A stretch of DNA of 64,000 nucleotides, taken from assembly GCF_014174395.1 (NCBI RefSeq), contig NZ_JABEQD010000003.1, forward strand, positions 310,001 to 374,000. Reading direction: 5' to 3'. Positions within the stretch are counted from its first letter, which is position 1. The number at the start of each line of letters is the position of its first letter. A program made the translations under genes and the position numbers. The stretch comes from Gluconacetobacter aggeris. Its GTDB lineage: Bacteria; Pseudomonadota; Alphaproteobacteria; Acetobacterales; Acetobacteraceae. Positions 26,395 to 35,640 of the stretch are shown here, one piece after another. The notes under the pieces were generated by a model. The model did no database searches, was not told where the DNA came from, and was given only the letters and a program-made list of their open reading frames with translations.

Positions 26395-27362
26395 GACCCA
26401 CAGCCCATGAGGGGGGCGTGCGTAAGATCCCAGAACGTTTCCTGCTCGGCCGCCCACGTAATATCCAGCCGCTTCGTGTCGTCACACCGACCGATAATGG
26501 CCGCGGCGATACCGCGCCCGTGAAAGCGGGCCATGATCGCCCCGGCATCCTCGGGGCGACCCGTCAGCAGGTAGCCATAGCTGGGAAATGCGGACAGCCA
26601 GCGTTCCATCGGCGCGTCCCCCGGTCGGGGAATGTCATCCAACGTGATGGTGATGCCCACGCCGGAGCACTCAGCCAGCATAAGGGCGGTGCCCAGCAGA
26701 CCGGCCATGCTGATGTCCTTGGCAGCACGGCTCAGGCCATCTTCGGCAATAGCCGGCAGAAGTTCGAGATCGCCCCTCAGGCGCACCGCCCCTTCGGTGC
26801 CGCAAAGTGCGGAACTTGCGTCCCAGAACGGATGCGGATCGTGCCACCGGCCACGCAGATCGATCGCGGCGATCAGGACCTCGCCAGGACGGGCATCGAA
26901 GCTGGTCAGCAACTGACGGGCCCGCCCAAGGATCGCCACCGACAGGGAGTTGTGGGTACTGCGGATATTGGTGTGACCACCCACAACAGGCACACCGTAA
27001 GTCCGGGCTCCATCATGCAGACCGGTCAGGATCGATGCCGCGGATTCCGAGGTGTCGCTCCATAGTGCATCGACAACCGCCACAGGACGTCCGCCCATCG
27101 CAGCAATGTCGCTGGTATTGACCATCACGCCGCAATAGCCGGCGAACCATGGCATGGCACGGACAAAACTGTCCTGAAAACCCTCGCTGGCCAGCAGAAG
27201 ATAGCCGTCTCCATCCGGGATTGCCGCACAATCGTCACCAAGCCGAATGGCATCCCGCGTGCCATCTCCAAGGATGGAAACCACTGCCGCAATATCCTGC
27301 TTGGCCGACAAGGCACGGCCAGTGCGCAGGGTGCGGAGCATATCGGCCAGCAAATGTGCCAT
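26391..27362 (-). CDS. Sll0787-type AIR-synthase-like protein (Nit1C)
   Basis: A 323-residue PurM-fold protein, with DAIRLGDDCAAIPDGDGYLLLASEGF at the N-terminal nucleotide-binding region, GVMVNTSDIAAMGGRPVAVVDAL, and VVGGHTNIR. Such proteins bind ATP and activate an oxygen or amide; HypE and SelD have the same fold. The ATG at 27362 is chosen because it overlaps the GNAT stop by one base and the conserved domain starts just after. It is a core member of the Nit1C set. Confidence 0.9.
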   Translation of the reverse strand: MAHLLADMLRTLRTGRALSAKQDIAAVVSILGDGTRDAIRLGDDCAAIPDGDGYLLLASEGFQDSFVRAMPWFAGYCGVMVNTSDIAAMGGRPVAVVDALWSDTSESAASILTGLHDGARTYGVPVVGGHTNIRSTHNSLSVAILGRARQLLTSFDARPGEVLIAAIDLRGRWHDPHPFWDASSALCGTEGAVRLRGDLELLPAIAEDGLSRAAKDISMAGLLGTALMLAECSGVGITITLDDIPRPGDAPMERWLSAFPSYGYLLTGRPEDAGAIMARFHGRGIAAAIIGRCDDTKRLDITWAAEQETFWDLTHAPLMGCGS

Positions 27363-27919
27363 CACGCCACCTGCCGCTCGCGCGGCTGCGGGCGCAGGAG
27401 CCATGTCTGCTCCTGACCGTGTGCCGGATAGCGAGACAGATCGGCTTCCATCTCATGATGCGGCAGGCCGTGCAGGACAATCTTTCCCAAGCTCTTCCAG
27501 TGCAGACGCCGGAAAAACAGCACGTTCTGCTCCTGCACCTGCGCGAGGAACCGGGCAGCTCCCAGACCATGCGCCGTGCTGACCGCCATGCGAATGAGTT
27601 CCGCCCCGATCCGCCCGAGCTTGCGGTGATCGGCGTGGACGGCCAGACGCGACCCGCACCAAACCCCAGGCTCAGGTTCGTGGATGCGGACAGTTCCCAC
27701 GATCCGGTCAGGCATTCCAGCCATGCAGCAGGCCGCGATAATGGGAATGGCAGCCTGATCGACCGCATCCCGGTCATCATCGGCGAACACATGCTGTTCT
27801 GCGCAGAACACCTCACGTCGCAGGGCATGATAACCGGCCCGCTCCCACGGCGTACGGGCGAAACGGATAACATATTCCGTGGGGATAAACGGCCGGTCGT
27901 CCACTCCTTCGACCATCAT
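27362..27919 (-). CDS. MSMEG_0567/Sll0786-type GNAT acetyltransferase (Nit1C)
   Basis: A 185-residue GNAT-fold protein. The acetyl-CoA binding region is represented by WCGSRLAVHADHRKLGRIGAELI (an R/Q-x-x-G-x-A/G-like turn) followed by AAR-FLAQVQEQNVLFFRRLHW. The family is annotated as a nitrogen-starvation N-acetyltransferase and always accompanies the nitrilase. The ATG at 27919 is 2 bp after the radical SAM stop; upstream in-frame codons would overlap that gene. The substrate is unknown. Confidence 0.88.
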   Translation of the reverse strand: MMVEGVDDRPFIPTEYVIRFARTPWERAGYHALRREVFCAEQHVFADDDRDAVDQAAIPIIAACCMAGMPDRIVGTVRIHEPEPGVWCGSRLAVHADHRKLGRIGAELIRMAVSTAHGLGAARFLAQVQEQNVLFFRRLHWKSLGKIVLHGLPHHEMEADLSRYPAHGQEQTWLLRPQPRERQVA

Positions 27920-27921
27920 GG

Positions 27922-29031
27922 TCAGTGCTCGTAGGCCGAGAGGGAAGAACAGGCACCACAACGGCCGCACCCAGCCCGGATATCGGTTGATCTCATATTC
28001 GCCTCCCGCAGCATGCGCCCAAGCGGCGCGAGCACGGATTTCATGAAATCGGCGGAGGGTGGCGCATGATCTTCCAGCGGGGTTCCGGAAATCGGCACGA
28101 ACGGCACCACGAACGGATAGACCCCGAGCGCAATCAGACGCTCGGCCAGCGCCAGAATATCTCCGGCACTGTCGCCAAGCCCGGCCAGAATATAGGTGTT
28201 GACCTGGCCGCGCCCGAAGATGGGCACTGCGCTCGCAAAGGCCTCCATGTAGCGATCGACGCTGACGGTGGCCTTGCCGGGCATGATCTTCTCACGCACA
28301 GCCTGCGTAGCAGCTTCGAGATGCATCCCCAGGCTATCGGCACCGGCGTCACGCAGGCGCTGGAACCAGACATGATCGCGTGGCGGCTCACACTGGACCT
28401 GCAACGGCAGGTCAACGGCTGCCCGGATGGCACGAGCTGTTTCCTCCAGCACGGCGGCACCCCGGTCGACCACGTTGGGCGTGCCGGTCGTCAGCACCAT
28501 GTCGCGCACGCCATCCAGTTCCACCGCGGCTTTGGCGACCTCGGCGAGTTGCTGGGGTGTCTTGTACGCAATCGTCCGATCGGCCTCCAGCGACTGGCCG
28601 ATGGCGCAGAACTGGCAGGACGTACGCCGATCGGCATAGCGGATGCAGGTCTGATGCACCGTGGTTGCCAACGTATCCCGCCCGTGCAGCAAGGCAATTT
28701 TCCAATAAGGAATGCCGTCGGCCGTCGTCAGCCCATAAAAACGCGGGGCTGCCGGGAAATGGATCGTGCCGAGGGGCTGCCCATCTCGCACCAGCGTGCT
28801 GGCACCGTTCTGATCCGGCGGGCTTGCCTGGAACGGAGAACGGCGCGCCCCGGACGTATAGACCGGGACCATAACGGTCTGGCCTGCGATGGTGATCGTC
28901 TTGTGATCCGAGGGACCAGCCCCACCTTTTCGGGCGATACCACCCGAATCCTCGCCGATCTGAAGGCCTAACGACTGCAGATCGGTGACGAGTTGACGAC
29001 CAGAGAGAGTGCCGAGTGTCGGAACAGTCAT
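27922..29031 (-). CDS. MSMEG_0568-type radical SAM protein (Nit1C)
   Basis: A 369-residue radical SAM enzyme related to biotin/lipoate synthases. The cluster-binding cysteines are Cys129, Cys139 and Cys142 in [14 protein letters not shown], an unusual C-x9-C-x2-C spacing characteristic of this subfamily. A cysteine-rich C-terminus (CGRCGAC) could hold a second iron-sulfur cluster. It overlaps the nitrilase gene by 4 bp. The reaction is not known; it is one of the two most diagnostic genes of Nit1C. Confidence 0.92.
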   Translation of the reverse strand: MTVPTLGTLSGRQLVTDLQSLGLQIGEDSGGIARKGGAGPSDHKTITIAGQTVMVPVYTSGARRSPFQASPPDQNGASTLVRDGQPLGTIHFPAAPRFYGLTTADGIPYWKIALLHGRDTLATTVHQTCIRYADRRTSCQFCAIGQSLEADRTIAYKTPQQLAEVAKAAVELDGVRDMVLTTGTPNVVDRGAAVLEETARAIRAAVDLPLQVQCEPPRDHVWFQRLRDAGADSLGMHLEAATQAVREKIMPGKATVSVDRYMEAFASAVPIFGRGQVNTYILAGLGDSAGDILALAERLIALGVYPFVVPFVPISGTPLEDHAPPSADFMKSVLAPLGRMLREANMRSTDIRAGCGRCGACSSLSAYEH

Positions 29032-30011
29032 GAGACAACTTCATCAGAAGAAAGAAGAACCGAGACGTCCGAGCCGACCTCACCGACATAGTGAACGGTG
29101 CCGGCAGGACGCCGATCCTGCAGCAGACTGAGCAGTTCGGGGCGTGCGTAATGGCCCACGGAATCCATCATCCGCTTGCGCTTGGTGATGAGGGCGAAGT
29201 CGAGATCGGCAATCACCATCCCCTCACCCTCCGTCAGCGGCGCACCGAGGAGCTTGCCTTCGGGCGAGACAATGGCGGTGAAACAGCCACCCCGCAGCGG
29301 CCCTTCCAGGGCCGGGTCACGTGCGATGTCGCGGATCTGGTCTTCCGTGAGCCACCCAGTGGCATTCACGACGAAGCAGCCGGATTCCAGCGCGTGATGA
29401 CGGATCGTGACTTCCATCTGATCGGCAAAAATCTGCCCCACCAGCGAGCCCGGGAACTGGGCGCAGTGGATCTCCTCGTGCTGGGTCATCAGCGCGTAGC
29501 GGGCGAGCGGATTATAATGCTCCCAGCACGCCAGCGCTCCGATCCGGCCGGCAGCACTGTCGACGACCCTGAGCCCCGCACCGTCGCCCTGCCCCCACAC
29601 CATGCGTTCATGGTAGGTCGGCGTGATCTTCCGTCGTTTGAGCAGGATGTCGCCGGTGGCATCGAAGATGATCTGCGTGTTGTAAAGCGTGCCGAAATCG
29701 CGTTCGTTCACGCCCAGCACCACGACCATGCCCGTGTCGCGGGCGGCCTCCGCCACCATGTCCGTCACCGGGCCTGGAATGACGACGGCGCGTTCGTAGA
29801 GCTCCAAATGCTCACCCCCGAAGCGGAAGGCCGGCTGGATGAATGAAAAATAGGGATAATAAGGCACGAAGGTCTCAGGAAAGACCGCAAGCTTGACGCC
29901 TTTTTCGGCAGCATCGCGGATGGCCTGACAGACTTTCCGGGCCGTACCCAGACCATCGTCACCGAGGACAGGGCTGATCTGGATAGCAGCGGCGCGAACG
30001 ATACGGGACAT
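29028..30011 (-). CDS. nit1: Nit1-type nitrilase (Nit1C)
   Basis: A 327-residue carbon-nitrogen hydrolase. The catalytic triad is visible as Glu46 ([10 protein letters not shown]), Lys128 ([12 protein letters not shown]) and Cys162 ([15 protein letters not shown]), with the second glutamate at 164. It matches the Nit6803-like branch found in Nit1C clusters. Relatives hydrolyse nitriles to acid plus ammonia and have been connected with growth on cyanide. It is the second gene of the operon, 24 bp after the Sll0783-like gene. Confidence 0.93.
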   Translation of the reverse strand: MSRIVRAAAIQISPVLGDDGLGTARKVCQAIRDAAEKGVKLAVFPETFVPYYPYFSFIQPAFRFGGEHLELYERAVVIPGPVTDMVAEAARDTGMVVVLGVNERDFGTLYNTQIIFDATGDILLKRRKITPTYHERMVWGQGDGAGLRVVDSAAGRIGALACWEHYNPLARYALMTQHEEIHCAQFPGSLVGQIFADQMEVTIRHHALESGCFVVNATGWLTEDQIRDIARDPALEGPLRGGCFTAIVSPEGKLLGAPLTEGEGMVIADLDFALITKRKRMMDSVGHYARPELLSLLQDRRPAGTVHYVGEVGSDVSVLLSSDEVVS

Positions 30012-30035
30012 GCTGGCGGTCCTTCCTGACGATCC

Positions 30036-30524
30036 TCAGACCGTCCAAGTATCGAGAATGAAGGCGTTATCACGCCGGGCAAGCAAGATCAGGTCCAGCA
30101 CGTCCTGCGGGTTGATGGGCGTAATGCCGGGGATCAAGGACTGCTCACCATGGCCGTAGAGGGCCTGGAGAGCGAAGCGGCAGGCGTAAACCTTCCCACC
30201 CTCTTCAAGGATCTTGGTGATCTGCTTGTTGCAGTTCATGTGCCCAGGAAAGGCTTCATCGCCGAGACGCGGGAACCCGCGCTGCACGCCCAGGGTCACA
30301 CCGGGTCCATAGAGCAGGACGGATGTCTCGAATCCCTTGCGGATCAGGCGGGTCGCCTGAAGCAGATTGACGAAGCCGATCGAACCTTCGAAAGCAACCG
30401 TATGAAAGGTGATGAGAGCCTTTTCACCGGGATTGGCTTTGACGTCTTCAAAGACCTTGTTTTCGTAATCGACGAAAACGTCACCATCCTTGTGGGGGGC
30501 ATGCTCGACTTTGGGCATTTTCAT
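30036..30524 (-). CDS. MSMEG_0572/Sll0783-type nitrogen-starvation protein (Nit1C)
   Basis: A 162-residue DsrE-like protein, the first gene of the Nit1C operon. It has the family stretches [20 protein letters not shown] and [17 protein letters not shown], plus one cysteine in MNCNKQI and one in [13 protein letters not shown]. In Synechocystis the orthologue Sll0783 is strongly induced by nitrogen starvation. A Shine-Dalgarno GGAG precedes ATG-AAA-ATG. The upstream region contains several CATAC repeats. Confidence 0.9.
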   Translation of the reverse strand: MKMPKVEHAPHKDGDVFVDYENKVFEDVKANPGEKALITFHTVAFEGSIGFVNLLQATRLIRKGFETSVLLYGPGVTLGVQRGFPRLGDEAFPGHMNCNKQITKILEEGGKVYACRFALQALYGHGEQSLIPGITPINPQDVLDLILLARRDNAFILDTWTV

Positions 30525-30760
30525 ACTCCAGCAAAGGCCGACTGATCGATCGGCGGTTGTGAACCGAAGACATTACGTTGCATACGATGGGGACAATTCC
30601 AACCGCAAGCTTTCACCATAATCCATACAATATATGGCACATATCGAGAGAAGCCGCTTTTTTTAACATACAATGCCATACACGATGGTATGCCCGCGCA
30701 AACACTCAAAAAGTTATACCCCTATGTAATTGAATTATTATAAAAAAATAGTTCTCCACC
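30525..30760 (-). promoter_or_regulatory. Nit1C promoter region with repeated CATAC/GTATG half-sites
   Basis: Upstream of the first Nit1C gene, CATAC occurs at 30581, 30624, 30667 and 30677, with GTATG at 30688. The first three are spaced exactly 43 bp apart, the next 10 bp further. Site 30623-30637 reads CCATACAATATATGG, itself a near palindrome. The same half-site recurs before cioA, serC, cyoA, hemA and mocR3. No convincing sigma-54 promoter was found; one candidate (ATGGTGAAAGCTTGC) has the wrong spacing by 1 bp. The rest of the 313-bp gap is AT-rich with no gene. Confidence 0.55.
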
Positions 30761-30837
30761 GGACCTGAATAATTCTTATTGTCTGCATGGCATCAGGCTA
30801 AAACCCGGTCTGAAGCGACGCATAGACCTCTGCCTGG

Positions 30838-31303
30838 TCAATGATACGGCGCGGTCGTCCCCAGAGGGACATGAGCCAGCGTCACGTTCAGATGCTTGTT
30901 AACGAAGTAGGTCGCGCACGCGTCAAAACAATTACCTTCAGGCATGAAGTTCTGATTTCGCGGCTTGGTTCTATATTCAACGCCCACGACCAGCCCGGGC
31001 ACGAAGGACGGAAGATAAGCAATAGATCCTTCGAACTGCGGATGGTAACTGTCGTTACAATTTCCGCCGAAACCAATGATGCCCCGTTGATTTCCCTTGG
31101 TAAGACGCATCGTCGCGTCAATGATGACATGAGCTTTCCCGAACAGCTTTGTGGTCGCGATATACACATCGCCACCATCAGCCGAGCGTGCGCCGATAGA
31201 GTGGATCACATGATTGTCGCTGTCAGGCTTGATACGTCGCACCAATCGCAACCTGCGGAAGTAAAATAAAATGCCGTTCCGATCCCGTTATTGCTGCAGC
31301 ATA
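30838..31303 (-). pseudogene. DUF3034 family protein, truncated and frameshifted
   Basis: The minus frame 30838-31251 has the C-terminal half of a DUF3034 outer-membrane-like protein (ATMRLTKGNQRGIIGFGG, YHPQFEGSIAYL, GVEYRTKP, FDACATYFVNKHLNVTLAHV). Just upstream, another frame continues the similarity (LLPQVAIGATY), so a frameshift lies near 31235. The N-terminal half is missing and an IS5-type element starts 20 bp further. The gene is non-functional; DUF3034 function is unknown. Confidence 0.6.
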
Positions 31304-31324
31304 CGCCAATAGTTGCTCAACTAG

Positions 31325-31955
31325 GGTCTGTTAGATCTTGATCCAATCTGAGGCGGCTGCGAGGTGAAGGATAGCGAGGAACGAGGTGACGGTCTTTTCG
31401 TATCGGGTTGCGACGGCGCGCCATTCCTTCAGACGGGCCCATAGGTTTTCCACCAGATGCCGGTTTCGATAAACCCATTGTGGACAGGCAACGGCAGCGT
31501 CCCGGCGCTTGGGCGGGATCGCTGGTCGCGCGCCCATGGCCCAGACATGGTCCCGGAAGGCATTGGAAGCATACCCCTTGTCACCGACGACCCATAATGG
31601 CTCGCGTGGCAGGCGGTCGAGCATGGCGGGTGCCAGCGGCAGTTCGTGCGCCTGACCGGGCGCCAGGTTGAAGGTGACGGCACGGCCACGTCCGTCAGCG
31701 ACTACGCAGACCTTGGTTCCATAGCCACCACGGGCCCAATTCCGAAGGAATGCTGCGCCATTTCGCGCCGTTCTGATGACGCCAGAACACCGCCGATATC
31801 GTCCGCCGCAGGTCTTTCGGCGGCGTCTTGCCCCGCGGGCGCACCGCTTCGATCAGTGGCTCCCAAACCGCCCACGCTTCGTCGGTGAAAATCTGTGTCG
31901 CATTGCTTTCAGTCATTCCTCATATATAGGAATAATCTACAAGATCTAACAGGCC
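31325..31955 (-). mobile_element. Internally deleted IS5-family insertion sequence
   Basis: Bounded by 16-bp inverted repeats GGTCTGTTAGATCTTG (31325-31340) and, inverted, GGCCTGTTAGATCTTG (31940-31955), with one mismatch. Minus-strand fragments code for the transposase N-terminus (31695-31916: FTDEAWAVWEPLIEAVRPRG...) and C-terminus (about 31331-31735: GYGTKVCVVADGRGRAVTF, VVGDKGYASNAF, NRHLVENLWARLKEWR). The join at SELGPWW skips the first catalytic aspartate region and shifts frame. At about 631 bp it is some 200 bp shorter than intact relatives, so it could move only in trans. Confidence 0.75.
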
Positions 31956-32258
31956 TCAATCGGATGTTCTTGCCATAGATAAAACGCCTGATTCGATAAA
32001 TGGTCAATACATGAGGCAATATGGAGCACCGGCACCAATCAACTTGTATCCTCTTCCGGCCAAACCGTCATTCCTCGCACAACAGAGAGGGGTTGCCGTC
32101 CTCTCCAAACGGCATCGCAATATGCCAACGTGATGGTTGTGAACAGAAACTGAAGAGAAAAGACGACACATGAAGGATACGATGATTGGTGTGGACAGGA
32201 GAAATCTTCAGGCCAGAAGACTCAATCGTCGCGCCCACCTTCGGGCTTTCCACCTCTG
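31956..32258. other. Non-coding gap between IS and GlxA-type regulator
   Basis: These 303 bp contain no recognisable gene on either strand. A short open frame on the minus strand (32068-32262) overlaps the end of the regulator gene and has no family resemblance. The missing N-terminal half of the DUF3034 gene was looked for here and not found. Confidence 0.5.
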
Positions 32259-33230
32259 TCACAACTCTTGTTCTTTCTCGCCGCCATGCGACCCGACACG
32301 AGAGAGACGCCGGAATCCTTGGGGCGTCTGACCATACTGGCGGATAAAGGCCTCGCGCAGGCGTCGGCGGTCGACCAAGCCCGTCTCCTGCGCGATCTCA
32401 TCGAAAGAAAGCCTTCCTTCATCAATCAAAAGCCGCGCGGCCTCGATCCGAAGACGCTCCACAACCTTCGCAGGGGATTGACCAGTTTCCGCGCTGAAGG
32501 CACGACTGAACTGGCGCGGACTCAAATTGACTACAGCCGCAAGCTCCTCAACCGAGAGAGGGTTTGCCAGGTTGCATCGGGCGAAGACAAGCGCCTTTTG
32601 AATCCGATCGGATTTTGGCGCCAGATCCAGCAGTTCGGAATGCTGGGACTGCCCGCCGGTCCTGCGATGACTCATCACCAGTCTGCGTGCGACAGTGCGC
32701 GAGAGTTCCAATCCGAGGTCCTTCTCTACAAGCGCCAGCGCCAGATCGAGCCCCGCTGTAAGACCCGCAGACGTCCATACCGGACCTTCATTGATGAAGA
32801 TCCGATCTTCCTCAACCTTCACCAGGGGATGATCGGCCCGCATGCGGCTAGCATAAAGCCAATGCGTCGTGGCGCGCCGTCCGTCGAGCGCACCGGTTTG
32901 CGCAAGATAAAATGCGCCAGTACACAAGCCAGCGACACGGCGCGCCCGTCGCATGTGATGCTGAAGCGTTGCAATCTGCTCCGTTGGCAGGCGCTGCGGA
33001 ACTGTCACGCCGCCGAGCAGAATCAACGTATCGACCGCTTCTAGCGCATCGACATGCCCGGTACCGATATCGAATCCCATCGAGGATGGCACATTGCCGC
33101 CCGTCAACGAAACCAGATGGAGCGTATAGTACGGGCTGCCAACCGCCATGTTGGCGATTTCGAAAGCTGTCTGTGCTGCGAGCCCCATGAACTGGACTCC
33201 CGGAAAAAGTAACATGGCGACGTCCGGCAT
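32259..33230 (-). CDS. GlxA-type AraC family transcriptional regulator
   Basis: A 323-residue regulator with an N-terminal DJ-1/PfpI-like domain (VAMLLFPGVQFMGLA at the start, GLCTGAFYLAQTGALDGRRATTHW in the middle with the nucleophile-position Cys). The C-terminal AraC domain has two helix-turn-helix motifs (SVEELAAVVNLSPRQFSRAFSAETGQSP and SFDEIAQETGLVDRRRLREAF). GlxA-type regulators respond to small amide or amine metabolites. It is divergent from the dehydrogenase/AhpD-like cluster at 33384-35541 and probably controls it. Confidence 0.92.
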   Translation of the reverse strand: MPDVAMLLFPGVQFMGLAAQTAFEIANMAVGSPYYTLHLVSLTGGNVPSSMGFDIGTGHVDALEAVDTLILLGGVTVPQRLPTEQIATLQHHMRRARRVAGLCTGAFYLAQTGALDGRRATTHWLYASRMRADHPLVKVEEDRIFINEGPVWTSAGLTAGLDLALALVEKDLGLELSRTVARRLVMSHRRTGGQSQHSELLDLAPKSDRIQKALVFARCNLANPLSVEELAAVVNLSPRQFSRAFSAETGQSPAKVVERLRIEAARLLIDEGRLSFDEIAQETGLVDRRRLREAFIRQYGQTPQGFRRLSRVGSHGGEKEQEL

Positions 33231-33277
33231 CGCTCTCTCCCTATCTGGCTCAGATCATGGCGCGAATACGTAGCATC

Positions 33278-33295
33278 TGCGTCATTTCAGACGCA
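33278..33295. promoter_or_regulatory. Candidate operator palindrome in the regulator/SDR intergenic region
   Basis: TGCGTC-N6-GACGCA is a perfect 6-bp inverted repeat midway between the divergent regulator gene and the first dehydrogenase gene. A related TGACGCA follows at about 33332. It is a candidate binding site for the GlxA-type regulator. Confidence 0.4.
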
Positions 33296-33383
33296 ACGGC
33301 GACGGCGTATGAATTCGGAGTCATGACGCAGCCGGCACCGCGGACGTCCATGACGGAAGCTGAATTTCAGGAAGGATATCCGC

Positions 33384-34178
33384 ATGACCAGCAAAGGAAC
33401 GGCCGTCGTGACGGGGGCGTCATCAGGTATCGGCGCCACATACGCGGACCGCCTTGCCCGCCGAGGCTACGATCTCATTGTCGTCGCCCGCAATCGGGCG
33501 CGCCTCGAAGCGTTGGCCAAGCGGCTGAGTGACACGACAGGCCGCGCGGTGAAGGTTCTGGTCGCCGACCTCGAGGACAAGGCAGATCTTGCACAGGTCG
33601 AAATGGTGCTGAAGACCGATGCCAGCATCACGATGCTGGTAAACAATGCCGGCTTCGGCACCTTTGCGCCTCTGTTGGAGAGCGACATTGAAAGAATGAT
33701 GTCGATGATCGACATCAACGTGACCGCGCTAACCCGTCTGACCTATGCCGCCATTCCGGCGATGGTGACGCGCGGGCACGGGGCACTGATCAATATTTCT
33801 TCGATCGTGAGTGTGTCGCCTGAAACTCTTAATGGTGTCTATGGCGGTACGAAGGCATTCGTTCATGCATTCAGCACCTCTCTGAACCACGAGTTGAAGG
33901 ACAAGGGTATCCGTGTCCAGGCAGTACTTCCCGGTGCCACGGCCACGGAATTCTGGGATGTGGGCGGTCTTGCGGTGGAACACCTTCCAGCCGAAATCGT
34001 CATGACCGCCGACGACATGGTGGACGCGGCATTGGCGGGGTTCGACCAGGGAGAAACGGTGACGATTCCGGCCCTGCCCGACATCGAAGAGTGGAACCGC
34101 TTCGAGGCAGCGCGCCGCGCCATGGCAACGCGTCTATCCGCCACCAAACCTGCAGTTCGCTACGGCGTGGCCCAATAA
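33384..34178 (+). CDS. Short-chain dehydrogenase/reductase (SDR)
   Basis: A 264-residue classical SDR. It has the cofactor motif TGASSGIG (about 10-17), LVNNAG, and the catalytic Ser in NISSIVSVSP with Tyr-x3-Lys as YGGTK. Arginine residues after the second strand (VVARNRARL) favour NADP. It is the first of three plus-strand genes opposite the GlxA-type regulator. The substrate is unknown. Confidence 0.92.
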   Translation: MTSKGTAVVTGASSGIGATYADRLARRGYDLIVVARNRARLEALAKRLSDTTGRAVKVLVADLEDKADLAQVEMVLKTDASITMLVNNAGFGTFAPLLESDIERMMSMIDINVTALTRLTYAAIPAMVTRGHGALINISSIVSVSPETLNGVYGGTKAFVHAFSTSLNHELKDKGIRVQAVLPGATATEFWDVGGLAVEHLPAEIVMTADDMVDAALAGFDQGETVTIPALPDIEEWNRFEAARRAMATRLSATKPAVRYGVAQ

Positions 34179-34208
34179 AGAGAGGGCGTCAGAGCCCGGA
34201 GAACCCTC

Positions 34209-34754
34209 ATGAACACCATTCTTCCGTTAACCGATGACGCAGTCGACGATCATGTCGCCACCATCTTCAAGACCGCCAAAGCCAACATGGGAAGAGTGCC
34301 CAATCTCTTCCGCGTCATGGCTCACGCACCTGCAGTGCTCGAGGTTTATACCCAGACACATGCCTCTCTCGGTCATGGTGTCCTACCGCGTGCCCTGAGG
34401 GAGCAAATTGCCATTGCCGTCGCGACCGCCAATCACTGCGACTACTGCCTTGCCGCGCACACGCTTGCTGGAAAGGCAGCTGGCCTGACAGCCGCGGATC
34501 TGACGGCAGCCCAGGACGGCATGGCATCAGACCCGAAATCTCGGGCCGTTCTCACGCTCGCGCGCCTCATCAACGCGACACATGGGCGCGCCCACCCGGA
34601 GGCCGTCGCATCCGCTCGGGCAGCCGGACTGAGCGATGCCGAGATCCTTGAAACGGTCGCCCACGTGTCGATCAGCGTGCTGACCAACAGCATCAACAAC
34701 ATCGTCGATACACCGCTCGACTTTCCCCCCGCCGTCCGCTCGGACGTCGGTTGA
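34209..34754 (+). CDS. AhpD/carboxymuconolactone-decarboxylase-like protein
   Basis: A 181-residue alkylhydroperoxidase-like protein. The redox motif is Cys77-x-x-Cys80 followed by His84 (CDYCLAAH), as in AhpD-like peroxidases. It lies 30 bp after one SDR gene and 28 bp before another, so the three form an operon. It may remove peroxide or aldehyde-type electrophiles; no closer function can be given. Confidence 0.9.
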   Translation: MNTILPLTDDAVDDHVATIFKTAKANMGRVPNLFRVMAHAPAVLEVYTQTHASLGHGVLPRALREQIAIAVATANHCDYCLAAHTLAGKAAGLTAADLTAAQDGMASDPKSRAVLTLARLINATHGRAHPEAVASARAAGLSDAEILETVAHVSISVLTNSINNIVDTPLDFPPAVRSDVG

Positions 34755-34782
34755 GTCACGGCTGAAACACAGGAGATTTACC

Positions 34783-35541
34783 ATGAATCTTACAGGCAAT
34801 ACGATCTTCATCACCGGCGGTGGGTCGGGTATCGGGCGAGGATTTGCCGAAGCGCTCCATAAGCTCGGTAACCAGGTCATCATCTCGGGGCGGCGCCAGG
34901 CGTTGCTCGACGTAGTTACGGCGGCCAATCCGGGAATGGCGTCGGTGACCCTCGATGTCGCCAATCCGGCGGACATCGCACGGGTCGCAACTACGCTCAT
35001 CCGCGACTATCCGTCCTTGAACGTCTTGTTCAACAATGCCGGAATCATGCCCTTCGACGACGCCGAACGCGCACTCGACCTTGAAACTGTGCAAAGTATC
35101 GTCGCTACCAACCTCCTCGGCCCGGTTCTGATGACCTCGGCGTTGATCGAGCATCTCAAAACTCAGCCGCGTGCAACGGTTCTTTATAACAGTTCGGTTC
35201 TGGCGTTCGTGCCGCTAGCGACGAATGCCGTTTACTCGGCGACCAAAGCGGCAATCCATTCCTATGCCCTGTCGCAAAGGTTCGTGCTGCGCAATAGCCA
35301 CGTCACAGTGCAGGAAATCGCTCCGCCGTGGGTCGATACTGATCTTATCAAGAAGAGCGGCGATCCCCGCGCCATGCCGCTCGACACCTTTATCGAGCAG
35401 GCGATGACGTTGCTCGCGACGGACGCACCCGAAATCGTGGTCGAGGCTATACGCTCGCTCCGAGATAATCCTGGGTCCGGAGAACATGCGCTGGTCACGG
35501 CGTTCAATCAATCAATCGTCGACGATCCGATCCCGGTGTAA
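34783..35541 (+). CDS. Short-chain dehydrogenase (DltE-like SDR)
   Basis: A 252-residue SDR with TGGGSGIGRG at the cofactor site, LFNNAGIMPF, and the catalytic YSATK preceded by NSSVLAF. The SGRRQ after the second strand suggests NADP. It resembles the DltE-like branch. It is the last intact gene of the operon; an aldehyde dehydrogenase relic follows. Confidence 0.9.
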   Translation: MNLTGNTIFITGGGSGIGRGFAEALHKLGNQVIISGRRQALLDVVTAANPGMASVTLDVANPADIARVATTLIRDYPSLNVLFNNAGIMPFDDAERALDLETVQSIVATNLLGPVLMTSALIEHLKTQPRATVLYNSSVLAFVPLATNAVYSATKAAIHSYALSQRFVLRNSHVTVQEIAPPWVDTDLIKKSGDPRAMPLDTFIEQAMTLLATDAPEIVVEAIRSLRDNPGSGEHALVTAFNQSIVDDPIPV

Positions 35542-35640
35542 GAGCAGAAAGTGCATGCTGACAGCGGTAAATATCAACATGTCCACGTACCCGCTGGACT
35601 GCGCCCATATCGGTTGCGGTTTCCCGAGGATGCCCAACTA

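Noticed and set aside
30600-30625. Sigma-54 promoter before Nit1C
   Set aside because: A TGG...TTGC pair exists on the minus strand, but the GG-GC distance is 11 instead of 12 and the flanks do not match.
30521-30709. Small minus-strand frame upstream of the Nit1C operon
   Set aside because: It overlaps the first Nit1C gene's promoter and repeats, and has no Shine-Dalgarno site or known motif.
32068-32262. 64-codon minus-strand frame after the GlxA-type regulator
   Set aside because: Overlaps the regulator's 3' end and has no recognisable feature.
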